NCBI GenBank assembly: GCA_015234465.1
Contig: JADGNA010000016.1
Location: 51,761-115,760 of the forward strand
Direction: 5' to 3'
Source: Salinibacterium sp.
GTDB taxonomy: Bacteria > Actinomycetota > Actinomycetes > Actinomycetales > Microbacteriaceae
Length of the DNA stretch: 64,000 nucleotides
Shown here: one piece after another, positions 17,808 through 26,503 of the stretch
Layout of the letters: each line of letters begins with the position of its first letter
Position numbering within the stretch: position 1 is the stretch's first letter
Program-made: the position numbers and the translations under genes
Notes under the pieces: generated by a model
Databases searched by the model: none
Seen by the model: only the letters and a program-made list of their open reading frames with translations
What the model was told of the DNA's origin: nothing

Positions 17808-18799
17808 GCGGCGATCCCCTCCGCGGCGGGCGCCTCGGTCCTCGGCTCCCCGAAGAGCGCATGCTTCGCCCGTGGGTATCCCGGGGTCCACGAGTCGCGC
17901 AGCTGCCACGCGCGCGTCCACATCGCATCCGGTCGCCGAGTGACCCGCTCGAGCACCGCCCGCAGGCGCACGCCGGTGCGCAGCAGCCCGACCGCGATCG
18001 CTGACCTCGGCCAGCGCCACATCGTGCGGAACAGCGTCGCCTTGCCAGCGAGCACCATCGCCATCTTGCGGCCGCGGTCGCCCGTCGATGCGCCGACCGA
18101 GTGGATGATGCTCACCTCAGGCACGATGACGGGACGATGCCCGTGCTTCGCGGCGCGGAGCGAGAACTCCGCGTCCTCCCCGTAGAGGAAGAAGCGTTCG
18201 TCGAGTCCACCGAGCTGCTCGAAGTCGCGGCGACGCATGAGCAGGAGGCATCCGGTCACGATGGGCACCTCGCGAACCGTGTCGCGTTGCCACGATCCGA
18301 GCGACTCCGGGTCGAAGAGGCGCGATCGCGGAAAGACCGTCGACAGGCCCGTCGCGAAGCACAGCAGCGACCAGAGCGTCGGCGCACCCCAGCAGGAACT
18401 CGGGTCGAGCACTCCCGCGTCGCTGAGGGTCCGGCCGCCGTAGAGCCCGTGTTCCGGGTGCTCAAGCGCGAACTCGCGGAGCGTCGCGAGCGAGCGCTCC
18501 CCCACGAGCGTGTCGGGATTGAGCAGCACGAGGTGTTCCTCGGCGGCATGAGCTGCGCCGAGGTTGACGGCGCGCGCGAAGCCCAGGTTCTCCCCCGCAC
18601 GCACGAGGGTCGCCTGGGGAAACCGGGCCGCCACCGCATCGGCGCTGCCGTCGCGGGACGCATTGTCGACCACGATCATCCGCACGGGCGTGTCATGGCG
18701 TGCTCGCACGATGGAGTCGAGGCACGCGAGCGTGCGTTCGCGGGTGTTGTAGCTCACGACGATGACAGCCAGGCCGCCGGCTGCAGCGTGCGCAATCAC
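17804..18799 (-). CDS. Glycosyltransferase family 2 (rhamnosyltransferase WbbL-like)
   Basis: 331 residues, GT-A fold. N-terminal AVIVVSYNTRERTLACLDSI and IVVDNASRDGSADAV bind the nucleotide. VLLNPDTLVG is the DxD-like site, VTGCLLLMRRRDFEQLGGLDE and FFLYGEDAEFSLRA give the catalytic acidic motif. This set is typical of WbbL-type rhamnosyl- or mannosyltransferases. A C-terminal basic helical region may hold it at the membrane. GTG 18799 overlaps the previous stop by four bases (GTGA). It belongs to the minus-strand run led by the acyltransferase at 19389. Confidence 0.9.
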   Translation of the reverse strand: MIAHAAAGGLAVIVVSYNTRERTLACLDSIVRARHDTPVRMIVVDNASRDGSADAVAARFPQATLVRAGENLGFARAVNLGAAHAAEEHLVLLNPDTLVGERSLATLREFALEHPEHGLYGGRTLSDAGVLDPSSCWGAPTLWSLLCFATGLSTVFPRSRLFDPESLGSWQRDTVREVPIVTGCLLLMRRRDFEQLGGLDERFFLYGEDAEFSLRAAKHGHRPVIVPEVSIIHSVGASTGDRGRKMAMVLAGKATLFRTMWRWPRSAIAVGLLRTGVRLRAVLERVTRRPDAMWTRAWQLRDSWTPGYPRAKHALFGEPRTEAPAAEGIAA

Positions 18800-19389
18800 G
18801 AGCGTCCCGCCATCGGAGTGACGACGGCGACCGCATCGTCAGCACCGGATGCCGCGGGCTCGGCGCCCTCGCCGCCCCTGTGTCCGATCACCCTGGCAGG
18901 CACTCCCGCGGCGATGCTGCCGGGCGGCAGGTCCCGCGTCACGACCGCGCCGGCACCCACGATACATCCCGAGCCGATCGTGACGCCCGCCGTCACGACG
19001 ACATTGGCGCCGAGCCACACGTCGTCGCCCAACAGGATGTCGCGCTCGACCTTCGCCTGGTCCATGATCGGCACCCCCGGCGCCGTTGAGTAGTTCGAGG
19101 CGGTGAGCATGACGCCCGGCGCGAGCAGGCACTTGGTGCCGAGGCGCACCTGCCCCGTCGAGTCTCCGGCCCAGATCAGGCTGCGTTCGCCGATGTGCGT
19201 GCCGTCACCAAGCCAGATCCGCTCCGCATTGCGGAATGACACGTTAGGCGCGAAGGTGACCCCTTCGCCCCTTCCCAGGCGGCCCAGCTGTCGCGCGTGG
19301 CTGTAGGAGTAGAAGTGCGCGATCCGCAGACCATGCAGGTAGGTGCGCACGCTCGTGATGGAGCGCACCGCGCTCATGATGGCGCTCAT
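18796..19389 (-). CDS. Left-handed beta-helix acyltransferase (WcaF/MaeB-type hexapeptide protein)
   Basis: 197 residues. Repeated hexapeptides form the beta helix: VSFRNAERIWLGDGTHIG, VRLGTKCLLAPGVMLTA, DILLGDDVWLGANVVVTAGV and IGSGCIVGAGAVVTRDLPPG, ending PARVIG. This is the standard layout of sugar O-acetyltransferases using acetyl-CoA. It probably O-acetylates a sugar of the polymer. ATG 19389 is chosen inside a longer frame because AAAGGA lies six bases upstream. It is the first gene of the minus-strand run and diverges from the copolymerase gene across 264 bases. Confidence 0.88.
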   Translation of the reverse strand: MSAIMSAVRSITSVRTYLHGLRIAHFYSYSHARQLGRLGRGEGVTFAPNVSFRNAERIWLGDGTHIGERSLIWAGDSTGQVRLGTKCLLAPGVMLTASNYSTAPGVPIMDQAKVERDILLGDDVWLGANVVVTAGVTIGSGCIVGAGAVVTRDLPPGSIAAGVPARVIGHRGGEGAEPAASGADDAVAVVTPMAGRS

Positions 19390-19487
19390 TCGCGGTCCTT
19401 TCAGGGTCGTGTCTGACCCCCACAGGGCACCACCCGAAGATGAGCCGAGACGGCTCTTCACATGAGGCTTTTCTCACGCCGATTTCG

Positions 19488-19517
19488 TTGATTTCGAGGC
19501 GAGCGGCTGCCTAGGGT
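19488..19517 (+). promoter_or_regulatory. Promoter of the plus-strand polysaccharide assembly operon
   Basis: TTGATT, an 18-base spacer and TAGGGT match a sigma-70-type promoter. The resulting leader is about 130 bases before ATG 19654. The same 264-base gap must also carry the promoter of the minus-strand glycosyltransferase run; no clear minus-strand hexamer pair was found. Confidence 0.5.
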
Positions 19518-19653
19518 GAACTCCACTCCTGCGGCAGGGTCGCCGTCATCCCATCCCCATCCATGCCGGGTCTCGGGCGTCACCGCCCAGTCGTCACGGC
19601 ACCGAGGCGAACGATCATCGCGTCGCCGCAGACCATCACCAGGGAGAACAACC

Positions 19654-20499
19654 ATGGACGTAGGCCTCTTCTTTGCGGCGCTGTTCCGGCACAAGATCCT
19701 CCTCGCGCTCGGCATCCTGGTCTCGCTCGGCGCCGCCCTGTTCTCGGGCTTCACCCTCGAGAAGGGCACCTTCGACCTTCGCGCAGATCAGGAGTATTCG
19801 GCCTCGACGACCGTCATGCTGCAGACGCCGCGCCAGTCGATCTTCTCGAGCGAGATCCCGCCCCGCCCGCTCATCGAGGGGCAGACGCCGGGCGACAGTC
19901 GCAGCCTCGCCGACACGGCCGTGATCTACGCCTACCTCATCAGCAGCGACGGCATCCGTGACCTCGTCGAGCAGCAGCTTGGGCCGCTCAGCAGCGACGA
20001 GACCATCAGCGGCGTGCAGCGCACGACACAGCCTGACGGCAGCGAGCGCTTCCCTGGTGACTACAAGCTCCCCATCGTCGATGTGCTCGGCACCTCCAGC
20101 TCGCCAGCCCGCGCCGAGGCCATCTCGACGGCGGGTGCAGAGCTCTTCAAGCAGTACGCGACAGCCCAGCAGGATGCCCAGGCGATTCCTCCGAGCGATC
20201 GCGTCATCTTCGAGACCCTCCGCACTGAGGAGGCCGAGGTGCTCGAGGGGAGCAGCCCCTACCTGCCCATGGTCGCGGTCGGCGTCGGTGTCTTCCTCGC
20301 CTTCGTCGTGTTCATCCTCATCGTCGACAACGCCGGACGGAACCGCCGGGAGGCCCGCGCTCGCAAGAAGCGGGAGGCCGAAGACCTGAGGGCGCTCGAC
20401 GCCGAGCGGGATGCGAGGGCAGATCGGGCCGGAGCGGCGGCAACCCCGCAGCATCCGCTCATCGAGGACCGAGCCGATGACCGTGCACTCACGCACTGA
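19654..20499 (+). CDS. Wzz-like polysaccharide co-polymerase, without a kinase domain
   Basis: 281 residues. A membrane helix near the N-terminus (LLALGILVSLGAALFSGF) is followed by an extracytoplasmic region beginning YSASTTVMLQTPRQSIF, the N-terminal Wzz motif type. A second helix lies near residue 205 (PMVAVGVGVFLAFVVFILIV), then a highly charged Arg/Glu/Asp cytoplasmic tail. This is the two-helix layout of chain-length regulators. No Walker motifs or tyrosine cluster follow, so the BY-kinase part found in CapAB or Wzc proteins is absent. The start is set by AGGGAG nine bases upstream. Overlaps the next gene by 23 bases. Confidence 0.8.
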   Translation: MDVGLFFAALFRHKILLALGILVSLGAALFSGFTLEKGTFDLRADQEYSASTTVMLQTPRQSIFSSEIPPRPLIEGQTPGDSRSLADTAVIYAYLISSDGIRDLVEQQLGPLSSDETISGVQRTTQPDGSERFPGDYKLPIVDVLGTSSSPARAEAISTAGAELFKQYATAQQDAQAIPPSDRVIFETLRTEEAEVLEGSSPYLPMVAVGVGVFLAFVVFILIVDNAGRNRREARARKKREAEDLRALDAERDARADRAGAAATPQHPLIEDRADDRALTH

Positions 20500-21913
20500 C
20501 TCGCCGCTCGACACGGCGGGGGCACGCCCGCGCCGCTCGGGCTTCGTGCTCGGATGGTCGGGGCTCCTGCTCCTCCTCGTGACGATCATCATGATCGTGC
20601 CCGCACGGCGGTACTCGCTGCCGATCCCCTCGTCCTTCGCCCTCGAGCCCTACCGCATCATGATCGCGCTCATCGTGGCGGCGATCGTCGTCGCGCTCCT
20701 GAGCGACAGGGGCTTCCGCTGGCAGCGACTCACGTTCGGCGGACTCATCGGCGTCTACCTGCTCACGCAGGTGGTGTCGATCGGCGTCAACGTGCCGGGC
20801 CTCGTCGAGGAGGGCCTGGCAGAGAACGCCGTGTCGAGCCTCGGAAGCGTCGTGCTCATCTCCGCGGTCTTCTTCGTCGTGCGGATGCTCGCGACCACCG
20901 AGTCGGCCGTCGACAGGGTCATCGCCTTCGCGACCGTGCTCGGCGCCATCACGGGCGTGCTCGTCGCGCTCGAACGCGTCACGCGCATCAACGTCTTCAT
21001 CCTCTTCGCGAACGCCCTGCCCTTCCTCCAACGCACGACCCTCGAGGAGAACGAGTTCGTCAAGGAGGGCACGGTGCGCGCCTTCGGCCCGTCCCAGCAT
21101 CCCATCGCCCTCGCGGTGTTCCTCTGCCTGCTCATCCCGCTCGCCATCTACCAGTCGCGCCATGCACGCTGGCCCGTGGCCCTCGGCAACCGGCAGCTCT
21201 TCTGGCTCGGCTGCACCTTCTGCCTCGGTGTCGGCATGATCGCGGCGGTATCCCGCACCGGGATGGTCATGCTCGCCGTCATGACCATCGTCTTCGTGCT
21301 CATGCGCCCGAGCGCCATCAGCCGCCTGCTCGTCTTCGGCATCCCCGCAGCCCTTCTCGCCTACCTGGCCTCCCCGCGCAACGTTGGCGACATGATCCGC
21401 AACCTCACGAGCCCCACGGCGCTCATCGAATCGCAACTGACGGCACCGGGGATGACGGGCTCCGGGCGGCTCGCCGATCTCGCGCCGAGCCTCGAGCAGG
21501 CGTCGATTAACCCGCTCTTCGGCACTGGGCTCGGCAGCCGCATCACGACCGGACGCCTCGCGAACGCATTCATCCTCGACAACCAGGTGCTCAGCACGCT
21601 CCTTGAGTCGGGCATCCTCGGGGTCATCGGCGTGCTCGCGCTGATCCTCCTGCCCGCGATGCACCTCATCGGGCTCGCGCGGCGCACCGGCGCGGCGGAA
21701 CGCGGGCTGAGCGAGCGCCAGCGCGACCTTGCCCTCGCGGTCGGTATCGCCATCCTCGGCTATTTCGTCTCGCTCTTCTTCTTCGACGCCTTCATGTTCA
21801 TCCAGACCTTCCTGATGTTCTTCGTGCTGCTCGGCCTCGGCTCGTGGGTGGCCTCACAGCGCCTGCCCCGCGAGCGACCCGCAGAACTCCCTCGAGAGGC
21901 TGTGGCGTCGTGA
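20477..21913 (+). CDS. Wzy-like polysaccharide polymerase / O-antigen ligase family membrane protein
   Basis: 478 residues with about ten to twelve predicted membrane helices. A large extracytoplasmic loop before the last helices contains RLADLAPSLEQASINPLFGTGLGSR, the region that in O-antigen ligase/Wzy proteins carries the N-P-xG-G-type motif. Position right after the Wzz-like gene and before the flippase fits a Wzy polymerase of a Wzx/Wzy pathway. Primary sequence cannot exclude a ligase, but a Gram-positive has no lipid A acceptor. ATG 20477 begins 23 bases before the upstream stop; the ribosome binding site is weak (GAGG). Confidence 0.78.
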   Translation: MTVHSRTDSPLDTAGARPRRSGFVLGWSGLLLLLVTIIMIVPARRYSLPIPSSFALEPYRIMIALIVAAIVVALLSDRGFRWQRLTFGGLIGVYLLTQVVSIGVNVPGLVEEGLAENAVSSLGSVVLISAVFFVVRMLATTESAVDRVIAFATVLGAITGVLVALERVTRINVFILFANALPFLQRTTLEENEFVKEGTVRAFGPSQHPIALAVFLCLLIPLAIYQSRHARWPVALGNRQLFWLGCTFCLGVGMIAAVSRTGMVMLAVMTIVFVLMRPSAISRLLVFGIPAALLAYLASPRNVGDMIRNLTSPTALIESQLTAPGMTGSGRLADLAPSLEQASINPLFGTGLGSRITTGRLANAFILDNQVLSTLLESGILGVIGVLALILLPAMHLIGLARRTGAAERGLSERQRDLALAVGIAILGYFVSLFFFDAFMFIQTFLMFFVLLGLGSWVASQRLPRERPAELPREAVAS

Positions 21914-22770
21914 GCCTGAGCGTGATCGTGCCAGCGCACGACGAAGAGGCGGTCATCGGCACCTCGCTGCGCAGGATGCTCGAGGGGGCCCCAGGCGACC
22001 TCGAGGTCATCGTCGCGGCGAACGGATGCTCAGACAGCACCGCCGATCGGTGCCGGGCCGTCGCGCCCGAGGTGCGGGTGATCGAGCTCGCTTCGGCGTC
22101 GAAGGTCGCAGCGCTCAATGCGGCGGATGCCGCGGCCAGCCGCTTCCCGCGCGCCTACGTCGATGCCGACGTCGAGGTCAGCGGCGAAGCCCTCGCGGCC
22201 CTCGCCGAGTTGCTTGCACAGCCGGGCGGGCCGCTCGTTGCGAGCCCACGCATGGTGCTCGACCTCGAGGGCGCGAGCAGCCTCGTGAGGGCCTACTACC
22301 GCATCTGGGAACGCACCTCCTTCCGCACCGAGGGGCACGTCGGTTCGGGGCTCTACGCGCTGTCCCGGGAGGGGCGCGCCCGCTTCGGCGTCTTCCCCTC
22401 CGTCGTCGCCGACGACCGCTACGTGCAGCAGCTATTCCGCCTCAACGAGCGGGCGACCCTCCACGACCACTGCTTCGTCGTGCGACCGCCGCGCACCCTG
22501 CGGGCCCTCATCACGCGCGGCGGCCGCATCGCAGCCGGCAACAGGGAGCTCGCCCGACTCGGCCTCGCACGACGGCCCGAGGGTGCGGATGCCTCGCCCG
22601 AGCGATCCGGAGTGCGCAGCGTGCTCCCCCAGTTGCCGACGCGACCCCGGCTCTGGTGGCCCTTCCTCGTCTACTGCGCGACGCAGGCCGCGACCCGCTT
22701 CGCGGCCGAGCGCAAGCTGCGGGCGGGCACGACGCATCACTGGGACCGCGACGAGACGAGCCGCGTGTGA
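21910..22770 (+). CDS. Glycosyltransferase family 2
   Basis: 286 residues. LSVIVPAHDEEAVIGTSLRRML opens a GT-A domain. EVIVAANGCSDSTADRC, ALNAADAAASRFPRAYVDADVEV (DxD) and the acceptor-side GSGLYALSREGR and VVADDRYVQQLF follow. A C-terminal hydrophobic patch (LWWPFLVYCATQAATRF) may associate with the membrane. Probably adds a sugar to the lipid-linked repeat unit. GTG 21910 overlaps the preceding stop by four bases (GTGA), and its own stop overlaps the flippase start likewise. Confidence 0.85.
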   Translation: MSLSVIVPAHDEEAVIGTSLRRMLEGAPGDLEVIVAANGCSDSTADRCRAVAPEVRVIELASASKVAALNAADAAASRFPRAYVDADVEVSGEALAALAELLAQPGGPLVASPRMVLDLEGASSLVRAYYRIWERTSFRTEGHVGSGLYALSREGRARFGVFPSVVADDRYVQQLFRLNERATLHDHCFVVRPPRTLRALITRGGRIAAGNRELARLGLARRPEGADASPERSGVRSVLPQLPTRPRLWWPFLVYCATQAATRFAAERKLRAGTTHHWDRDETSRV

Positions 22771-24245
22771 CAGACACCCTCGCGCGCGACACCTCCCGCG
22801 GCACCATGGTCACGATCGCGGGCCAGTGGTCGCGCACGCTCATCCAGCTGCTCTCGACGGTCGTGCTCGCGCGGCTCCTCGCGCCAGGCGACTTCGGGCT
22901 CGTCACGATGGTGACGGCGATCGTTGGGGTCGCCGAACTCCTGCGCGAGTTCGGGCTCGGCAGCGCGATCGTGCAGGCCTCCCGCATCGATGAGCGGCAG
23001 TGGTCATCGCTCCACTGGCTCTCGGTGCTGCTGGGCGTCGTCTTCGCGGGGCTCGCCGCGGCATCCGCCCCGCTCGTCGCGGCCGTCTACCAGGACGAAC
23101 GGCTCGTGCTCCTGACCCTCGCGCTCGCGCCGACCGTGCTCATCAACAGCCTCTCCACTCCCCTTCAGGCGCGCCTGCAGCGCGACCTCCGGTTCCAGTC
23201 ACTCGCGACGATCGAGGTGCTCGCGATGGCTGCCGGTGTCGCGGCGTCCATCGTCGCCGCCTTCCTCGGTGCCGGCGTCTGGTCACTCATCGCGCTCAAC
23301 GTCGTGACCTTCACCTGGCGGTTCGTGTCGCTCGCGATCATCGTGCGCCCCCACTTCGGCGCGCCGCGCATCGACCGCTCCGTGCATCCGCTCGTCTCGA
23401 TCGGCGGAAGCGTCCTCGGCGTGCAGCTGCTCAACTACGCGGCCAGGAACCTCGACAACGTCATCATCGGGCGGGTGCTCGGCGCGAGCGCCCTCGGCAT
23501 GTACTCGCGGGCCTACGCGCTGCTCATGCTGCCGATCAACCAGCTGAACGGACCACTCGCGCGGGTCGCCCTCCCGGTGTTGAGCAGGCTTCGCGACGAG
23601 CCGGAACGCTACCGCCGCTACATCCGCGCCTCGCTCCTCGTGCTCGCCTACGTCTCACTGCCGAGCTTCGCCATCGCGGCGGCACTCTCCGTGCCCCTCG
23701 TCGGCCTGCTCCTCGGCCCGCAGTGGGCGGAGGCCGCTCCCATCTTCAGCCTGCTGGCCATTGCGGGCGTCGCCCAGACCCTCGGGAATGTCTCGGGTTG
23801 GATCTATATCTCCCTCGGCCGGGCCCACGTGCAGCTCGTCTACTTTCTCGTGACGAAGCCGATCGTGATCGCCTCCTTCATCGTCGGCGTGCTCCTCGGC
23901 GGGCTTCACGGACTCGCGCTCCTCTACGGCCTCGTCTCGCTCGCGCTGCTTGTTCCCGGCTTCCTCGTCGCGATTCGCGGCACCGCAGTGACGGTGACGG
24001 ATGTCGCGGCTCCCGTCATCCGCCCCCTCCTCGTGTCGCCGCTCTGCTTCGGCATGGCGCACCTTGGTGCCTCCCTCGTCGAGCTGCACGACCTCCTCGA
24101 GCTCGCGATCGGCGGGCTCTTCGGGGCGCTGCCGCTCGCTGCCGCCCTGCTGGTCCCGGCCTACAGGGCCGACCTCCGCCAACTGCTCGACTTCATCGCG
24201 CGGGCCCGCTCCCGCCGCGACCTCACGGAAAGGAGCACAGCATGA
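22767..24245 (+). CDS. Wzx-like lipopolysaccharide/exopolysaccharide flippase
   Basis: 492 residues, twelve to fourteen predicted helices. The N-terminus RGTMVTIAGQWSRTLIQLLSTVVLARLL and DFGLVTMVTAIVGVAELLREFGLGSAIVQ is the Polysacc_synt_3/MVF signature. NLDNVIIGRVLGASALGMYSRAY, LLMLPINQLNGPLARVALPVLSR and GWIYISLGR are further family blocks. Role: moves undecaprenyl-diphosphate-linked repeat units across the membrane for polymerisation by the Wzy-like protein. The true start is GTG 22767 (GTGA overlap); the long open frame upstream is antisense-type shadow inside the GT2 gene. Confidence 0.92.
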   Translation: MTDTLARDTSRGTMVTIAGQWSRTLIQLLSTVVLARLLAPGDFGLVTMVTAIVGVAELLREFGLGSAIVQASRIDERQWSSLHWLSVLLGVVFAGLAAASAPLVAAVYQDERLVLLTLALAPTVLINSLSTPLQARLQRDLRFQSLATIEVLAMAAGVAASIVAAFLGAGVWSLIALNVVTFTWRFVSLAIIVRPHFGAPRIDRSVHPLVSIGGSVLGVQLLNYAARNLDNVIIGRVLGASALGMYSRAYALLMLPINQLNGPLARVALPVLSRLRDEPERYRRYIRASLLVLAYVSLPSFAIAAALSVPLVGLLLGPQWAEAAPIFSLLAIAGVAQTLGNVSGWIYISLGRAHVQLVYFLVTKPIVIASFIVGVLLGGLHGLALLYGLVSLALLVPGFLVAIRGTAVTVTDVAAPVIRPLLVSPLCFGMAHLGASLVELHDLLELAIGGLFGALPLAAALLVPAYRADLRQLLDFIARARSRRDLTERSTA

Positions 24246-25423
24246 CCACCACCACATCCCGGCGCCGCAGCAGCGCGGCTGCCACGCTTGCGGGAGTCGC
24301 GGCAGTCGCTGCCCTCCTGCTCAGCGGCTGCACGAGCGATGGCCCCGACGGCGGCACCCCCGCGACCGACCCTGGCGCGCTCGCGGTATCCCCGGATGGT
24401 TCGGGGACCCAATGCTCGGCCGCCGCGCCCTGCACGCTCGAGGACGCACTCGGCAAGGCGATCGCCGGCACCGTCATCCAGTTGGGCGATGGCGAGTACG
24501 GCGAGATCGAGATCGGCGAGGTCGGCACACTCGCCTCGGTCGCGGAGAACGTCGTCGTGGAGCCTGCGCCCGGATCGGCGCCCACGATCTCGGCGATCAA
24601 GACCGATGCGCCGAACATCACGTGGCGCGACCTGCCGGTCGCCGGCGTCGTCTACCTCGATGAGGGAGCGAATGGCACGACCCTCGACTCCGTGCACGTG
24701 ACCGGCTCCGGCCTCTTCGTGCACGCGGATGACGTGGTCATCAGCTCCTCGACCTTCGAGGGCGGCAGCTCGATCGACGGCATCCAGTTCTCGGGCGCGA
24801 CCAATGTGCTCGTCGAGAACAGCACCATCCGCGACTACGACCAGACGGCAGACAATGACGTGCACGCCGACTGCGTGCAGATCTTCGACAGCTCGGCGCT
24901 CGTGCTCCGCGGCAATTACATCGGCAACTGCCACAACGCCAGCATCATCTTCTCCCCCGGCAACGGCGACGGCATCTCGGATGTGATCATCGAGTCGAAC
25001 CATGTGCAGGGCTGTGTCGAGAAGAACGAGCTGTGCGGCAACGGCACACTCCTCGACCTGCGGGAGACGACGGCATCCGACGTCATCGTGCGGAACAACA
25101 CCATGATCGACGGCTCGGTGCTCGTCGAAGAATTGCCGGGCCTCGTGTTCGACCGCAACGTGATCGACTACGTCTCCAACTGCGACATGCCCATGAGCAA
25201 CACGATCGTCGCCAGGTGGAACACGGGACTCTGCGAGGAGCCCGCCGCGATCGGCCGCGACGGCAACCGCGTAAAGGAGGTCGAGGTCGTCGACCGCGCG
25301 GCAGGCGACCTCAGGCTCGCCGAACCCGCCCAGGCCGAGGTGGAGGGTGCCGGCGATGTGACTCCCGCCGAGAAGTCCTTCGACGGCGACAGCCTCGCCG
25401 AGACCCAGGCGGGAGCGGGATGA
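24242..25423 (+). CDS. Lipoprotein with right-handed parallel beta-helix (pectate-lyase-like)
   Basis: 393 residues. Type II signal peptide with lipobox LLSGC (Cys30), then a Gly/Asp/Pro-rich linker. A repeat region from about residue 60 to 350 shows beta-helix coils: VIQLGDGEYGEIEIGEVG, NITWRDLPVAGVVYLDEG, VVISSSTFEGGSSIDGIQF, VLVENSTIRDYDQTADND and VIIESNHVQGC. HADCVQIFDSS and several paired cysteines lie within it. This is the fold of polysaccharide lyases, epimerases and right-handed beta-helix surface proteins. Catalytic identity is not readable. Strong AAAGGAG precedes ATG 24242. It overlaps both the flippase and the pyruvyltransferase genes by four bases, so a role in handling the exported polymer outside the membrane is inferred. 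Confidence 0.83.
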   Translation: MTTTTSRRRSSAAATLAGVAAVAALLLSGCTSDGPDGGTPATDPGALAVSPDGSGTQCSAAAPCTLEDALGKAIAGTVIQLGDGEYGEIEIGEVGTLASVAENVVVEPAPGSAPTISAIKTDAPNITWRDLPVAGVVYLDEGANGTTLDSVHVTGSGLFVHADDVVISSSTFEGGSSIDGIQFSGATNVLVENSTIRDYDQTADNDVHADCVQIFDSSALVLRGNYIGNCHNASIIFSPGNGDGISDVIIESNHVQGCVEKNELCGNGTLLDLRETTASDVIVRNNTMIDGSVLVEELPGLVFDRNVIDYVSNCDMPMSNTIVARWNTGLCEEPAAIGRDGNRVKEVEVVDRAAGDLRLAEPAQAEVEGAGDVTPAEKSFDGDSLAETQAGAG

Positions 25424-26274
25424 CCGGGCTGGCAGCGCGGCCGCTCCTCGGTGAGCGGCACGGACAGGTAGTGCTCGGCGACGCGAACGGCGTCGCGGTC
25501 GTCCACTGGGATCCCCTGCGACGCACGTCCAGGTGGGGCCGGCCCACGCGCCGGTCGAGGCCGCTGCGCAACTTCGGCGACCTGCTCGGCCCGCTCATCG
25601 TCTCGCGCCTCGCGCAGGGCCTGCCACGGGCATCCGGCGACCGTCGTCTCCTGGCGGTCGGTTCGATCCTGCACTTCGCGGGGCCAGGCGATGTCGTGTG
25701 GGGCACGGGACTCAACCCCAAGGGGCCAACGGATGCCACGACCATGGGCGCCCTCGACGTGCGCGCGGTTCGCGGCCCACGCACGGCCGAGTCGCTCAGG
25801 GCGCTCGGTGCCGAGGTGCCAGCGGTCTACGGCGACCCGGCGCTCCTGCTCCCACGCGTGTTTCCCGAGCTGGCACGCCGCCCGTCGTCCCCGCGGCACG
25901 AGCTGACGGTCGTGCCGAACCTGAACGACCTGGCGCCCCGCGCAACGTTCCCCGCGGGATGGCGCCGCGACATCGTCAATCCGCGGTCGCCCATGCGCGG
26001 CATCCTGCGGCGCATTCGCGACAGCCGTCTCGTGGTGGGCTCCTCACTCCACGCGATCATCGTCGCCGAGAGCCTGGGGGTGCCCGCGCGTGCCGTCGCG
26101 ACACGGCACGAGGAGCCCTTCAAGTACGAGGACTACTACCTCGGCACGGGGCGGGACCCGCGGGGAATGCTCGCGGCATCCGTCGATGAGGCGATCGACA
26201 TGGGAGGGGCCCCGGCCCTCAACTGGGACCCGGGGCCTCTCCTCGCATCATTTCCGAGCGATCTCTGGCGCTGA
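25420..26274 (+). CDS. Polysaccharide pyruvyl transferase family protein (ExoV-like)
   Basis: 284 residues. Family segments: LRNFGDLLGPLIVSRL, LLAVGSILHF, DVVWGTGLNPKG, DVRAVRGPRTAESLRALG, VYGDPALLLPRVF and the C-terminal VVGSSLHAIIVAESLGVPARA. These match the GT-B-like pyruvyltransferases that add ketal-linked pyruvate from phosphoenolpyruvate to sugars. It would give the polymer a negative charge. ATG 25420 overlaps the preceding stop by four bases. Last gene of the plus-strand run, converging on a small membrane gene 20 bases on. Confidence 0.87.
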   Translation: MTGLAARPLLGERHGQVVLGDANGVAVVHWDPLRRTSRWGRPTRRSRPLRNFGDLLGPLIVSRLAQGLPRASGDRRLLAVGSILHFAGPGDVVWGTGLNPKGPTDATTMGALDVRAVRGPRTAESLRALGAEVPAVYGDPALLLPRVFPELARRPSSPRHELTVVPNLNDLAPRATFPAGWRRDIVNPRSPMRGILRRIRDSRLVVGSSLHAIIVAESLGVPARAVATRHEEPFKYEDYYLGTGRDPRGMLAASVDEAIDMGGAPALNWDPGPLLASFPSDLWR

Positions 26275-26294
26275 TGGCCGAGACTGCGCTCGAG

Positions 26295-26468
26295 CTAGCG
26301 GTCGGCGCGCTTCAGTACGTGAGCGGGGATCGCAACCGCGAGGGAGACGGCGAGGATTCCGCCGAGGAACGACACGAGCTCGAGGCCCTCGATCTCCGGC
26401 GCGTACCCCATGAGGACCAGGCCACCGGCGAAGATGACGAAAGACAGCACGAAGGCGACGATGTTCAT
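26295..26468 (-). CDS. Small two-helix membrane protein
   Basis: 57 residues: MNIVAFVLSFVIFAGGLVLM, a short loop (GYAPEIEGLE), then LVSFLGGILAVSLAVAIPAHV and a basic end KRADR. Two membrane helices with the charged tail inside are predicted. It resembles small hypothetical membrane proteins common in this family, but no function is known. Support for being real: TAGAGT six bases before the ATG, clean coding bias, and tight placement between PspC and the pyruvyltransferase gene. Confidence 0.75.
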   Translation of the reverse strand: MNIVAFVLSFVIFAGGLVLMGYAPEIEGLELVSFLGGILAVSLAVAIPAHVLKRADR

Positions 26469-26474
26469 GCCTCG

Positions 26475-26480
26475 ACTCTA
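26475..26480 (-). promoter_or_regulatory. -10 element TAGAGT of the 57-residue membrane gene
   Basis: TAGAGT, six bases (CGAGGC), then ATG 26468: a leaderless arrangement. Confidence 0.55.
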
Positions 26481-26503
26481 CCGCGCCGCGCGCCCCAGAG
26501 GCG

